Positions 9,810 through 19,826 of a stretch of DNA of 64,000 nt are shown here, one piece after another; within the stretch, counting starts at the first letter, position 1, and every line of letters starts with the position of its first letter. Under the pieces are notes generated by a model. The model did no database searches and was not told the origin of the DNA. It was given only the letters and a program-made list of their open reading frames with translations. The DNA lies in contig CM077116.1 of assembly GCA_039619475.1 (NCBI GenBank), positions 17,357,443-17,421,442 on the forward strand, written 5' to 3'. This DNA is from Icerya purchasi. Lineage: Eukaryota > Arthropoda > Insecta > Hemiptera > Monophlebidae. The position numbers and the translations under genes are program-made.

Positions 9810-11690
9810 ATGAGCTCGTCTAGTGGAGGCCGCTCAGCGGCCTCCTCCAAGGAAAGTAAGTTGTCGAAACCGAATCTGCATCTCCAGATGGAGGTTGACG
9901 CTTCCGGTAAACGTAAATTATCCGGTCCCCTTTCTCCGGTCGCATCGGTCCCTAGTAAGGATCTGCGACTCTCTAATCCAGACCTCATTAACCTCACCGG
10001 CAATAGCAGTAATAATAACGATACCAGTGAAAATAACACTAAAAATAGTAAAAATAATAATAATAAAAATAACAGTAATAACAATAAAAATAATAATAGT
10101 AGCGATAACAGTATTAATCACTTAAGCAAAAATAACTCTAACATTAACGTTAGTGCTACCGATGCTATTAAAAACTTTTCTATTAAAAACTCGCACCTTA
10201 CTAGTAATATCAATAATACCAATAATAATACTAACAGAGATGCCGACAACAAAAATAATACTAACGGTAATTATAGTAACAGTAATAACAATAGCAATAA
10301 TAATAATAATATTAATAATATTAATAACAACAATGGTAATAATAGCAATAGTAATGATAATAGTAATGATATTAGTAATAATAATAACAATGATGATAGT
10401 AATGGTGGTAGCAATAACAATAGTAATGATAATAGTAATGATGATAACAACAATATGAATATCGCAATATTTGCCGACAATCACCCAGGTCCTTTCACGG
10501 TCTACGTGGAAGGTTGCTCTGAGGATAGAAACATCGGCAATCTCCACCCTTTAGCCCTTGCAAGGCTTATTCACGCTGCGTCCACTCCTCTAAGCAGAAT
10601 TGATTCTCTCGGCAAGGGTCGCATTGCGGTCCAATTTCCTTCCGCTTCTTACGCAAACTCTTTCTTAAATAATTCCACTTTCCTTTCATCCAACAATATC
10701 AAAGCGTACATTCCCAACAGTCTACTATACAGATCGGGTGTCATCACAGATATCCACCCATCGTTCACAGAAAAGGACATCCTGGAGGGCATTTGGTCCT
10801 CTATTCCCATCATTTCTATCCGCCGAATTCATCGTACTTCCGAGGGAAAGAAAATTCTGACAAGGTCTGTTGAATTGAAGTTTCTCAACACAGTTCTTCC
10901 GGAATTCGTCTCCATTTTCCAACTGAGATTTCTTGTCTCCCCTAGCATCCGTCAACCTATTCAGTGTTCGAAGTGTTTCCTATTTGGACACATCGCCAAA
11001 CACTGTCGTAGCACCTCCCCTATCTGTCCCCACTGTGCCTCTCGACACCTTATTACAGACTGCAGTAATCTGCAAGAACTGCCACTTTGTCGCAACTGCA
11101 AAGGCCCTCATTGCTCTAACGATCGTTCTTGCCCAGAATGGGGAAGACAAAAAGACATTAAGAGGCTAATGGCCTTTGAAAATATTTCTTTTCAAGAGGC
11201 TGCCTCTTTAAATAAGAATCGCGTTGTATCACAAGCATTCACTTACGCGGATCGAGCCGCGGTGTCCCCTTTGTCGCACAGAGCTCCTTCCAAAGGGCCT
11301 ACCTCCTCCCCATCTCGAATCTATTCCTCTCCTAGCCCTAAATCTCCCACTTTCCACAAACCTCGTAATCCTAAATCTTCATATGTTCCTTCTCCTCAAT
11401 TTCCTCCGCTTCCTTCTAACTTTATCCCTCACCCCTCTAATGGATGGGCTCTTAGGAGACCTACTCATTCAAATATCCCGGCTACAAATGATACCTATGC
11501 CCCAACTACTTTTCAAACCAATCCTACCTCCTTGACTAACATCTCTGTTCCTTCCTCGATTTCCCCACCCGTAATTCAAACTATCTCGGCGGCCATCATG
11601 GAGCTTCTTAACTCCAACAACATTGTTTCTTCTTCCTCCTTTGTTGACTCATTATCATCGTTTCTCTCCAATAATCTTTGTTCTCAATAG
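9810..11690 (+). CDS. Family B ORF1: Asn-rich, zinc-knuckle nucleic-acid-binding protein (626 aa)
   Basis: The ATG begins MSSSSGGRSAASSKESK, which is conserved at 58937, supporting this start. Residues 1-60 are basic and Ser-rich. Residues 65-217 are a low-complexity tract dominated by Asn with Ser and Asp. Residues about 225-380 (GPFTVYVEG, NIGNLHPLALARLI, TEKDILEGIW, ISIRRIHR) resemble the RRM-like region of I-type ORF1 proteins. Three knuckles follow: CSKCFLFGHIAKHC (386-399), CPHCASRHLITDC (406-418) and CRNCKGPHCSNDRSC (427-441). The tail of about 180 residues is rich in Pro and Ser. The role is binding element RNA in a ribonucleoprotein (family knowledge). The frame is intact although ORF2 is broken. 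Confidence 0.85.
   Translation: MSSSSGGRSAASSKESKLSKPNLHLQMEVDASGKRKLSGPLSPVASVPSKDLRLSNPDLINLTGNSSNNNDTSENNTKNSKNNNNKNNSNNNKNNNSSDNSINHLSKNNSNINVSATDAIKNFSIKNSHLTSNINNTNNNTNRDADNKNNTNGNYSNSNNNSNNNNNINNINNNNGNNSNSNDNSNDISNNNNNDDSNGGSNNNSNDNSNDDNNNMNIAIFADNHPGPFTVYVEGCSEDRNIGNLHPLALARLIHAASTPLSRIDSLGKGRIAVQFPSASYANSFLNNSTFLSSNNIKAYIPNSLLYRSGVITDIHPSFTEKDILEGIWSSIPIISIRRIHRTSEGKKILTRSVELKFLNTVLPEFVSIFQLRFLVSPSIRQPIQCSKCFLFGHIAKHCRSTSPICPHCASRHLITDCSNLQELPLCRNCKGPHCSNDRSCPEWGRQKDIKRLMAFENISFQEAASLNKNRVVSQAFTYADRAAVSPLSHRAPSKGPTSSPSRIYSSPSPKSPTFHKPRNPKSSYVPSPQFPPLPSNFIPHPSNGWALRRPTHSNIPATNDTYAPTTFQTNPTSLTNISVPSSISPPVIQTISAAIMELLNSNNIVSSSSFVDSLSSFLSNNLCSQ
10002..10460 (+). repeat. Imperfect (AAT/AAC/AGT/GAT)n tract encoding about 150 Asn-rich residues
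   Basis: A trinucleotide-like tract inside ORF1, mainly AAT and AAC codons with interspersed AGT, AGC and GAT. The reading frame is preserved throughout. The impurity argues against very recent slippage. A shorter equivalent, nearly pure (AAT)n, sits at the same place in the fragment at 59190-59300. Confidence 0.85.
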
Positions 11691-12509
11691 TTACAGAAGC
11701 ATAAAAGTTAAAAGCTCGGAGCCAAGCATTACTTCTTATTTTCGATGTTGCTCCTTTTCGTCACTTTCTCATTCTATACTCTTTCGTATTCACCCTTTTT
11801 TCTTTTCCCGCAAATATTTCCAGGCATTGTAGACAGCTGCCCGAATCTGATGAATTATGCACTTTTTATGTGCTTGTTGGTTTTTACCTCATTTTGTGAA
11901 TATGCCGTTGCTGAGGTAATCAAAAATACCTTCGGGCACGGTTTTTTTCACTTTACTCCTCTTGCTCCCCTATGTACTCATGTCAAGTTGCTACAAAACA
12001 TCTTTGGACTGAGATACATAGGAACTACTCTCTGCTGCACAGTCTCTTGTGCTTATGGAACATTTATTAGGATTGCTGACTTGCACCTAATTCAACTCAT
12101 AATTTGTAGACTTGATCTACATTCTGCGTTCGTAATGGGCATTAGGCTGTCTACTTCGTTGCCTTTTGTTTTCAGCACCAAAGCCTACTTTTATGCCAGC
12201 GGCATATGTGTCAATGGGAGGACAATTCGTACTTTGCTCTCTGCATGCCTCCCTTTCCTAAAATTTAGCTCAGTTTACCTTTCCCCTTGCTCCACTTTGT
12301 GTTTTATCTGGCTGGCTCCGTTTTGCTCTCTTTTCCGTTCTATTTCTGTTGTCCTACCTCCCCCTTTTCTTCTACCTCCAAGGTCCACTTATGCGCTGTT
12401 GGCCTTGCATCTTGTAATGGCCTCCTACACCTGTCGAGGCCTCTCTCATTTTCTCCCTCCTGTCCATGTCCCCACTTTCCTTTGTCCCAACCCTTCCATG
12501 GTTTAAACA
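11691..12509 (+). other. Pyrimidine-rich inter-ORF spacer holding a 253-codon open frame
   Basis: Between the ORF1 stop and the endonuclease ATG lies about 820 nt. An open frame at 11745-12506, in the same register as ORF1, encodes a hydrophobic, Cys/Phe/Leu-rich product ending 3 nt before the ORF2 ATG. It matches no family I know. Pyrimidine-rich DNA has few stop triplets, so a long chance frame is expected; I do not call it a gene. Confidence 0.35.
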
Positions 12510-12993
12510 TGGTGGCCGCCTTGAATATATTACAATGGAACTGTCATAGCTTTAGAGCTAATAAACATTCATTAGAGGGTCTGTTGGATCTCCATGAAAT
12601 CAGTGTCGCTCTTATCTCTGAAACGTTGCTCCGTGCTGGAATGAATCTCCGATTTAGAGGTTTCACTCTGGTCAGGAATGATCGTGAGGATGGTTACGGT
12701 GGAGCCGCTATCCTCATAAGAAATGATATTCCCTTTCTTTCTCATAATGTTCCTTATAACTTCTCTTCTAACAACAATCAGCCAAATATTGTACATATTT
12801 CTATTCCTACTAACCCTGGCCGCTCCCTAAATTTTATTTCTGTCTATGTTCCTCCTGATTATGATCTTCGTCACTTTCCCCTCTCTCAGTTTTTCAATTC
12901 TTTTCCTCATCCCTTTATCATTGGTGGCGACTGGAACGCTCGCTCCCCCTCTTGGGGTTGCTCATCCTATAACTCTAAATCGACTTATCCTCA
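12510..12993 (+). pseudogene. Family B ORF2, endonuclease domain, cut short by deletion
   Basis: ORF2 starts at the ATG of MVAALNILQWNCHSF, four bases after the stop of the spacer frame. Endonuclease motifs in order: LQWNC (catalytic Asn), ALISETLL (catalytic Glu), YGGAAILIRNDI, ISVYVPPDYD, FIIGGDWNARSPSWGC (Asp/Asn pair). The remaining third, with the SDH motif, is missing: after SSYNSKS the sequence jumps into RT motif A in another frame near 12993. The deletion therefore removes the endonuclease C terminus, the linker and the RT fingers. Confidence 0.8.
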
Positions 12994-15003
12994 GCCTTTG
13001 ATAACGTTCATCTACCTAGTCTAAAAGACGCAATGGCCGCAATTAATCTCCCAGTCAAATTCATTTCGCTGACTATTAATCTTATGATAAATCGCATTAT
13101 CCACATTTCCTCTCCGTGGCTTCGAGCTACAAGAAGTGTTTTCCGCGGTCTTCCGCAAGGTTCCCCCCTCAGCCCTACCCTCTTCAATATATATACCATT
13201 GCTGTAGCATCTCTTCCTTTAAACTCCTTCTCTTTATTCTTTGCGGATGATATTCTTCTTTTTTCCTCTTCCTACGACTTGGTAATCGCCAACGAATCTC
13301 TTAATTCGTCTTTGTTTGCACTTGAACAGTCCCTATCTTCTATTCACCTTTCTGTTTCTCCTTCTAAATCCTCTTCTATGGTTTTTACTCTCCGCCCCTA
13401 CAATTCCACATTAGTCAACCTATCCCTGAATCAAGTTTCTCTTCCCCGTGTTATTTGCTTCTGCTATCTCGGTATTTACCTTAATAGTCGTCTGACCTTC
13501 TCTGAGCATATTGACCATCTTTCTTGTTCTGCCGTTAAAAGACTGAACTTGCTAAAATCCTTGTCTCCAACCAAATGGGGAGGTGATCCTCATCTGCTCA
13601 TTTCCCTGTATACATCCATTATTCGCTCCAAGTTTGATTACTGCTCTTTTATCTATGGTTGTGCCTCCAGATCCCTTCTTTCCAAATTAGATATAATACA
13701 AAACTCCTGTCTCCGTCTTTGCCTCGGTGCTCTCAAATCCTCTCCCATTTCAGCAATGCTCGCGGAATCTAACATACCTCCCCTCTCAGTTCGAAGGTCT
13801 TATTTGGGCTATCGATTCCTTTCCAAACGTTTACCTATCACTTCGTCTCAACTTATTCCTTCCTACATTTACATTGCCAAGAACTGGCGTTTTGTTTCTA
13901 ATAAAATCCCTATCTTAGCCCCTATTTCTCAACGTCTTAGCCATTTTTCCTCCCATATTATATCCAGCAATAATCTTCCGTACTTCTCACTCAATTATTT
14001 CGACCTCTTACACCCTCCCAAAGTACATTTTCTTCCTAAATTTTCTAAGTTTATGCCTCAGACCGTCATTAAACAGTAATTTCGCAGTACGGTCAGTTGT
14101 CTTTTTCCTTCTCATGCACTTGTTTTTACTGATGGCTCTAGAGGACCCGGTGGGGTCGGATCGTCTTTTATTCTTCCCGACTCCAACTTCTCCGAATCCT
14201 TTCGCCTCCCATCTTTCTGTTCTATTTTTACGGCCGAATTGTTGGCTATCCTTCGTGCGATCATACATACCTCGTCCAAACGTTCGTCCTCCGACTATCT
14301 AATCATTTCTGACTCCATGGGTGCTCTCCAGGCTATCAGTTCACCGCTTCCTCCTCCCTCTTCTGACTTCTTCATTCTTCGTATACGATCTCTCATTTAT
14401 AATCTTTCTTTCCATCACTCTGTACACATTGACTTACTGTGGGTTCCTGGTCACAGAGGCATCGAGGGTAATGAAATGGCGGATGCTTTGGCTCAGGTTG
14501 CTGTTCGTTCTCGCTTCTATTTTAAAAAAATCCCGGCTGTTAATCTATTACCCCTAATTAAGAAGCTTCACTTCAGATTTTGGTCGGATGTGTACCCTTC
14601 TTCTTTTACCAACAATCGTTCCTTCTACCTTTCAATCCAACCTACACTTCCTTCTCATCCATGGTTCTCGGAGTTTCTCTCTCTTCCACGATTTATAATT
14701 TCCTCTATTGTCCGCCTGCGCTTTAATCACACACTGCTGCCCTCTTCACGCTATCGTTTCTCTTTGCTTCCCTCTCCTCATTGTCCGTTGCATCCAGATG
14801 AAGCAGTTGTCTGTAATGCTGATCACATTTTCTTCGAGTGCTCTGCTCTTTCTGCGGAGCGCTCTCTTTTCTATCTTCACCTTATAAAGCTGGGGCTTCC
14901 CACTCCTTACTGTGCGTCTTACATCTTGTCCCTTCCTTCCCAGTCTGTTGTTCTTGTCCTTGGTTCCTTTATTTCAGCTGTCTCCAATCGAATTAGGTTC
15001 TAG
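12994..15003 (+). pseudogene. Family B ORF2, RT palm/thumb plus RNase H, one in-frame stop
   Basis: One frame runs from AFDNVHLPSLKDAM (end of motif A) to a TAG at 15001-15003, broken only by TAA at 14077-14079. RT motifs: RGLPQGSPLSPTLFNIY, SLFFADDILLFSSS (catalytic Asp pair), CYLGIYLNSRLTFSEHIDHL, and RSKFDYCSFIYGC in the thumb. RNase H follows with all four expected acidic residues: VFTDGSRG, FTAELLAIL, LIISDSMGAL and WVPGHRGIEGNEMADALA. The motif A Asp of the FVDISSAF type is lost in the upstream deletion. A fragment at 18795 keeps that part, so the two relics are complementary samples of one family. Confidence 0.85.
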
Positions 15004-15058
15004 TTAGTTGTTTCTTCTTCCCATTGTGTCTGGGCAATGGTCCATAGTTGATGCGCCC

Positions 15059-15145
15059 AAAAAAAAAAGAAAAAAAAAAAAGTTTTGCTACAGTGCATCT
15101 GGGATTTCTTCTTCTTCTTCTTATTATTATTAAAACAAAACAAAA
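15059..15145 (+). repeat. A-rich tail followed by (CTT)n/(ATT)n microsatellite
   Basis: The family B 3' UTR ends TGATGCGCCC followed by an A run with single G interruptions (about 15059-15081). After a short spacer come CTTCTTCTTCTTCTT, ATTATTATT and AAAACAAAACAAAAC. A similar CGTGCCCCCC plus A-rich end closes the fragment at 56905, supporting this as the family's 3' end. Confidence 0.6.
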
Positions 15146-15276
15146 CAAAAAAAGCAGCTCTTTCGGCTACTTATCGGACCGTATTTCTTAAATTTTAGTA
15201 ATTTTAGGAAAAATATTTTTGGACGCATCCGTTTTTTTTTATCGTGTTTTTCCTTTACCTTTAACCGCACAGCTCA

Positions 15277-15470
15277 TTATAATAAAAAATACGGTAAACG
15301 CTTATGAATTATGTGGATCATTATCTTACTCGCATATGACAAGAGTGAGATAGTTCTATAGTTTTCACATTTTGTTTTTTTTTCCCTTTTTAAATAGTGG
15401 TATGTACACTGATTTGCACCACTCTCTTGGCCATTCTTCCGAGTTACAATCATGATTAGCAATGTATTAT
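15277..15470 (-). pseudogene. RTE-like RT fragment (fingers)
   Basis: Minus-strand translation contains ENYRTISLLSYASKIMIHII, followed by HKRL. This matches RT motif 2 of RTE-like elements (YRTI.L.SH.SK...II..RL). Upstream residues NGQESGANQCTYHYL fit the preceding W..S...PL block. Only about 60 codons remain, bounded by AT-rich DNA. Confidence 0.6.
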
Positions 15471-16369
15471 TTTAATAAGTGTTTATTCAAATTGTAATTT
15501 TTTTTTAGCTATCAGATTCACCACAGACAGCGTTTGGAATGAGTAAGGCAGGGAATTTTTTGTTTGAAATAAAAATTTATTATAGATAGTAGTGCTTAAA
15601 TCAAATTTGTATTTCATCGTACGTTTATTATTTCAGGAAAATCATCACAGGAACAAAAAAGGTAAAGCAATTTCACTTTCTTTGTATTTTCCGCTTAGCT
15701 CATGACTGAAGAGGATTTTTAAGGTTTTTAGAAATTTTACATCACCGCAAATATCCAACTGATTATAATCGAGTTTAGCAAATAGTTATATCAATATCAG
15801 ATCAATTAAAGAAGATGAAAGTAAAAGAGTAAAAACATAAATTTTGTTTTATAGTACTTTGAAAATAAATTTTTTATCTGATGGGCACTAATTAAAGAGT
15901 GTTCCTTATTGCAATTGAGAAATGTAAAGTAAAATTACATATATGGAAATGTTAAATATATAATTCTAGGATGATCATGGTTGTGTATTTAAATGCGTTG
16001 CATGTTTATAGACTACAGTTATAGTTGGTTGGGCAGTAGTGCTTCATTCGAATAGAAACTGATACAAATGTAGTATGTCGAAAATGTAGAAAAATTTCAC
16101 TTATGTCAGATCACAGCTAAAGACTAAAGTTGAAAACATTAAATGTTGAGATGAATAAAAAACATCAGTACATATTAAAATTTACAATTCTCCTTTCCGC
16201 ATAATCGCCCTTTGTTGTCTGTCTGTCTAAAATATTAATATCATTTTGTATTTCCCCTCCAGTTTTATTTGCTTCGATGTCGACTATATTTTGACTAAAT
16301 TCTATTATCCTCCTCTGGTTTCCTTTTTGTTTTCTAGTTGTTCGCAATATTGATTTTTTCATAGAAATG
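15471..16369. other. No gene recognised
   Basis: AT-rich DNA. A 65-codon minus-strand frame at 16165-16362 shows no domain. I see nothing that can be supported. Confidence 0.5.
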
Positions 16370-16565
16370 AGACAGTTGTGTCTGTAACGCTGATTACGTT
16401 TTCTTTAAATGTTCTTCTCTTTTATGTTGAAGATTTTGTATTCAGTTTTGTTCTTTTCCATATTGTTACACCCAGTCGTTCTCTTCCTTCTGTCCATTAT
16501 TCTATCTATCACTGGTTATTCTTTAAATCGTCACAATTCGGCTAAATGAAAATCTGTCTGACATT
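16370..16565 (+). pseudogene. Family B fragment, 3' end of ORF2
   Basis: The stretch starting GTTGTGTCTGTAACGCTGAT, with TTACGTTTTCTT following, aligns with the family B segment near 14806-14840 (GTTGTCTGTAATGCTGATCAC, TTTTCTTCGAGTG), which encodes the Cys/His region near the ORF2 C terminus. Downstream it stays pyrimidine-rich with decayed TLITFSLNVLLF-type translation. It is short and 5'-truncated. Confidence 0.5.
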
Positions 16566-17932
16566 CTTCTTCTTTCCTGCTATTTTTTTAGGCCTCTAGT
16601 TGTCGTGTTTGAAAAAATATACACATAAATTTTTAATTTTGGTTTTAGAAGGAGGGAAACTCTGTCAGGTTTCAAATGTTCTGATGGCCGGGCAGAAAGA
16701 TAGTAGGCGAGAGATTGAAAAAAAAGGACCTGGGCTACCGAACGAAGAGTGTAAATCTTGACTTTTTTGCGAATTGTGTTTTCATTTTTGAATCGTTAAA
16801 GACAGGAAGCTGAGGGCGAAACGTTTATTTAGATAAGAGATGGTCATGTTATTGAGATTTCGGATTTGTTTTACCAAAGATTTAGGATTTTAGTCAACAG
16901 AGAAAGACGAATATGTGAGTGTAAAAGGTAATTTTCTTAACTGTCCAACTAATTTTCTCGTTATTAGATGAAAAAATCAATGAGCTAGAGACTTACGTTT
17001 ATATTACATACAGTTTTAATTTAATAAGTAAAAGTAAAAATACACTACTGTAAACAATTAATTAATATTTATTTACCCGACGCGTTTGGAAGACAAAGCT
17101 TCATGATCACGGGAAGGGAAGACGGGAACAAAAAAATGTTCTAAAGTTTTGTTTTCGAAAATGAAACCGGAATAAAAAGTAAATGGAAAGTACTAATTTT
17201 TACCAATGAAAATCAGTTTTCATATTTTAAAAAAAGGAAATGAGAGGGAGTACTTAAAATGTTCGTTCTTTACTCGAGATGTGGAGAAATTAATAATTTT
17301 AAAATCAAAAATTAATATTTATGAGTTTTTTTTGCGCGAACTGAATCATATGGATATGGTAATTTAAAGATTTATAAATATACGTTTTTAAATTATCACT
17401 GATATCAAAAGTTATCCATTTTCTGTGTACCATTGGTCACGAGTAATAAATATCAAAAAATAAAAGTATAATAAATTCGCAACATTATGGTTCGAAAAAA
17501 ATACGATATTATCACTAATTTCAGTTTCCACTTTTTTGCTGTTTGTGAATTGTAAATTTTTTGAACTTATTATATTCGTGATTTTCGGTGTTTGTTTATT
17601 CTTACTGAATTATTCATTTGTGTTTCCTAAATTCTCGGTTATACGAGTTTATTGCTTGGTTATCATATTATCGATGCGAAGAACTATCATGAAATTTTAA
17701 AAATAAATATGTATGAAAATAATAGTTTTCTCTTTGATGTTCTTTGTATGACTAAAAGTTATAAACATTTCTTTAAATGTAGGACAAAACCCGATGAAAA
17801 CGGTCTGTGGCTGGAGAAAAGATTTCGAATTGGTAATAATCATCATTTTTATTATTTTTTCGTAATAAATTTCGTAAACAATAAAAATAAAAAAAAACGA
17901 ATATAAATTATTTAACCGTTGCGTTTTTGAAA
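16566..17932. other. No gene recognised
   Basis: AT-rich, in part purine-rich (16640-17270). An 84-codon plus-strand frame at 17652-17906 and its antisense partner have no recognisable domain. Minus-strand family B or other relics are possible but not supported. Confidence 0.45.
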
Positions 17933-18330
17933 CTATCGAAATTTTAAGCCATCGTTTACATTTCTCCTTTCTAAGCGTCCTGTACACTCCTCTCCACCAG
18001 TACCACAACTCCTTTCCTTTTTAGATTCAATCGCGCCCGCCAACGCTTCTTCTCTTGAGGAAACCTCGCTTCCCGTTCTTCCACCAGACTCGGAGTCGCA
18101 CTTTTTATCTTTTCTTTTTTGTTTTGTTGGGCTACTATTTATTCTTAATAAATCCATTAAATCTTCACCAGGATTAGATGGTATATCGTTCTTTATACTT
18201 AAAAATCTCTTCACCCTTTTATTGCACTCTCTTCTGAATATCTTTAACTCATTCTTGCTCTCCAGATCTATGCATAAATCCTGGAGTGACTTTATTATCA
18301 TATCCCTATTCTCAAAAACAATTTGTTTTG
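17933..18330 (-). CDS. Unidentified charged ORF (122 codons from the first ATG, open slightly upstream)
   Basis: The translation has coherent composition unlike chance AT-rich frames: an N-terminal helical, basic part (KQIVFENRDMIIKSLQDLCI, then KIFRRECNKRVKRFLSI), then a polar Lys/Glu/Ser/Gly-rich tail with KQKRKDKKCDSESGG. The frame is open upstream of the ATG to about 18330. It could be the N-terminal part of a retroelement gag or ORF1, or a host exon. No zinc knuckle, catalytic motif or signal peptide is visible. The local GC content is higher than the flanks. Confidence 0.3.
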
Positions 18331-18406
18331 CTGCCTTTTACGTAAGTTGAATAAGGAATACGAAGTGGTTTGAAACAAGCCGATTTTATTACTTTAATGC
18401 GCGCGT

Positions 18407-18422
18407 AGCCCTGAAAAGGGCT
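18407..18422 (-). other. Histone-type 3' stem-loop look-alike
   Basis: On the minus strand the 16 nt read AGCCCT-TTTC-AGGGCT: a perfect 6-bp stem with a 4-nt loop of the kind that ends replication-dependent histone mRNAs. No histone coding sequence lies upstream on that strand (18430-18800). It may be chance, or a remnant captured by a repeat. Confidence 0.3.
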
Positions 18423-18794
18423 ATTTCAAATAAATACGAAAAAGAAACGAGCGAAAGAAATTCGACTAAAATAACAATACGCGATAAATTATCAAAGGAA
18501 CAAAAGGAAAACCAAAACGCGAGAACAACCATCAAAACGAGAGCGAGAACAACCGAAAACTAACACTTACAAAAATATCGATAATAATAACGAATCGAGA
18601 AAGCGCATGGGGGAAAGAACACCGACGATTAGATCTAATTACACGACCGCATTTGCATGCGAGCCGTGTAAACAATCGTTCAACACAATTAATCCACTTT
18701 TCGTCCTATTTCTTTGGCTTTCTGTGTACTCTTCGAAGGTGTGATGAGCAATCGACCAATCGACTCGTTTGATGGATAGAACACAATAACCTAA

Positions 18795-19335
18795 CACCTT
18801 ATAATATGTTTGGTTTTTGTCCGGGGTTGGGTCCGGTCGACTGCATCAGTCTTTTCCTATCAGACGTCTACAAAGTTTACCTAGATAGGAAATTCACTGT
18901 TTCTACGTTTGTTGATATTTCTTCCGCGTTTAATAATGTTCCCCTTCCTACTCTATACGTTAAGCTTCTTACGCTTAATAATCCATCTGCTTTCATCTCT
19001 CTTATTCTAAACCTATTCCAAAGTAGATCCTTCTTCCTCTCTACCCCTTCCCATGCTACTTTCAGATGCATCTATCGTGGACTCTCTCAGGGATCTTGTT
19101 TCAGATCCGCACGTTTCAATATAAATCTTCTTAATATTGCTTCTCTTCTTATGAATTCTTCTTCTCTCTTATTTGCAGGTGATATCCTTATCTACTCCAG
19201 CAATAGCGATCTGGCTGCCGCCAACAAAGAGATCAATAACTCTTTATCTATTCTTAGCAGCTCTCTCTCCTCCATTCGCCTATTTTTTTCTCTTTCAAAG
19301 CTTCTACGATGTTTTCCCTCCGTCCCTAATATCAA
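18795..19335 (+). pseudogene. Family B RT fragment
   Basis: This fragment encodes FGFCPGLGPVDCISLFLSDV, FVDISSAFNNVPLPTLYVKL (motif A with its Asp), RGLSQGSCFRSARFNINLL (degenerate motif B) and LLFAGDILIYSSNSD (second motif C Asp present, first changed to Gly). SSSLSSIRL matches SQSLSSIHL in the main family B copy. It ends abruptly at about 19335, where an RTE-like relic begins in another composition. Confidence 0.75.
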
Positions 19336-19826
19336 ACTTTAATAAGTATTCGGAATACAATGAACGAACTGATGAGGATGTTCTCCGTATATTAAAAGAT
19401 GAAGTAGTTAAAACAACAAAATGCGCTAAAATACGTAAAGCACCAGGACCAGATAATGTTGTAGCAGAGATAATCAAACTCTTTGATGGCGGAAGTATTA
19501 AGACGCTGACCCAATTGTTTTCTATAGAATATGTAAGACAGGAGAAATACCGAAAGAATGGCTAGTGTCGAATTTAGTTATGCTCCCGAGAAGACCAGCA
19601 GACCAACATCTTGAAACGATTACAGATTCATAAGTTTAATTAGTCATACATTAAAAATACTACTGCGAATAATACAAGCTAGAATACGGCAAAAATGTGA
19701 AGAAAACATAAGTAAAGAACAATTTGTTTCCGATGTAGGCTGGAAACTAGGGATGCATTATTCTGCATGAATATACTCGTATTAATTCAAAAATTAAAAG
19801 AATTCCAACGGCCAATATGTATATAC

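Larger units (their letters stand above)
9661..15080 (+). mobile_element. Family B non-LTR retrotransposon (RNase H-bearing), internally deleted
   Basis: A plus-strand element with ORF1 (CCHC knuckles), a pyrimidine-rich spacer, endonuclease, RT and RNase H, and an A-rich tail near 15059-15081. The coding strand is strongly pyrimidine-rich, unlike the neighbours. A deletion near 12993 joins the endonuclease middle to RT motif A, and one stop lies between RT and RNase H, so this copy cannot make a full ORF2. Having RNase H places it with the I/R1/LOA-type elements rather than jockey; I cannot fix the clade further. The 5' boundary is approximate. Seven more fragments of the family, all plus-strand, lie in the window. 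Confidence 0.8.

Noticed and set aside
10122..10547. Several long Ile/Val- or Leu-rich frames across the Asn tract
   Set aside because: Out-of-frame and antisense readings of the AAT/AAC tract; only the Asn-rich frame is continuous with the conserved ORF1 domains.
17652..18008. Overlapping plus and minus frames
   Set aside because: No domain on either strand; low-complexity AT-rich composition.
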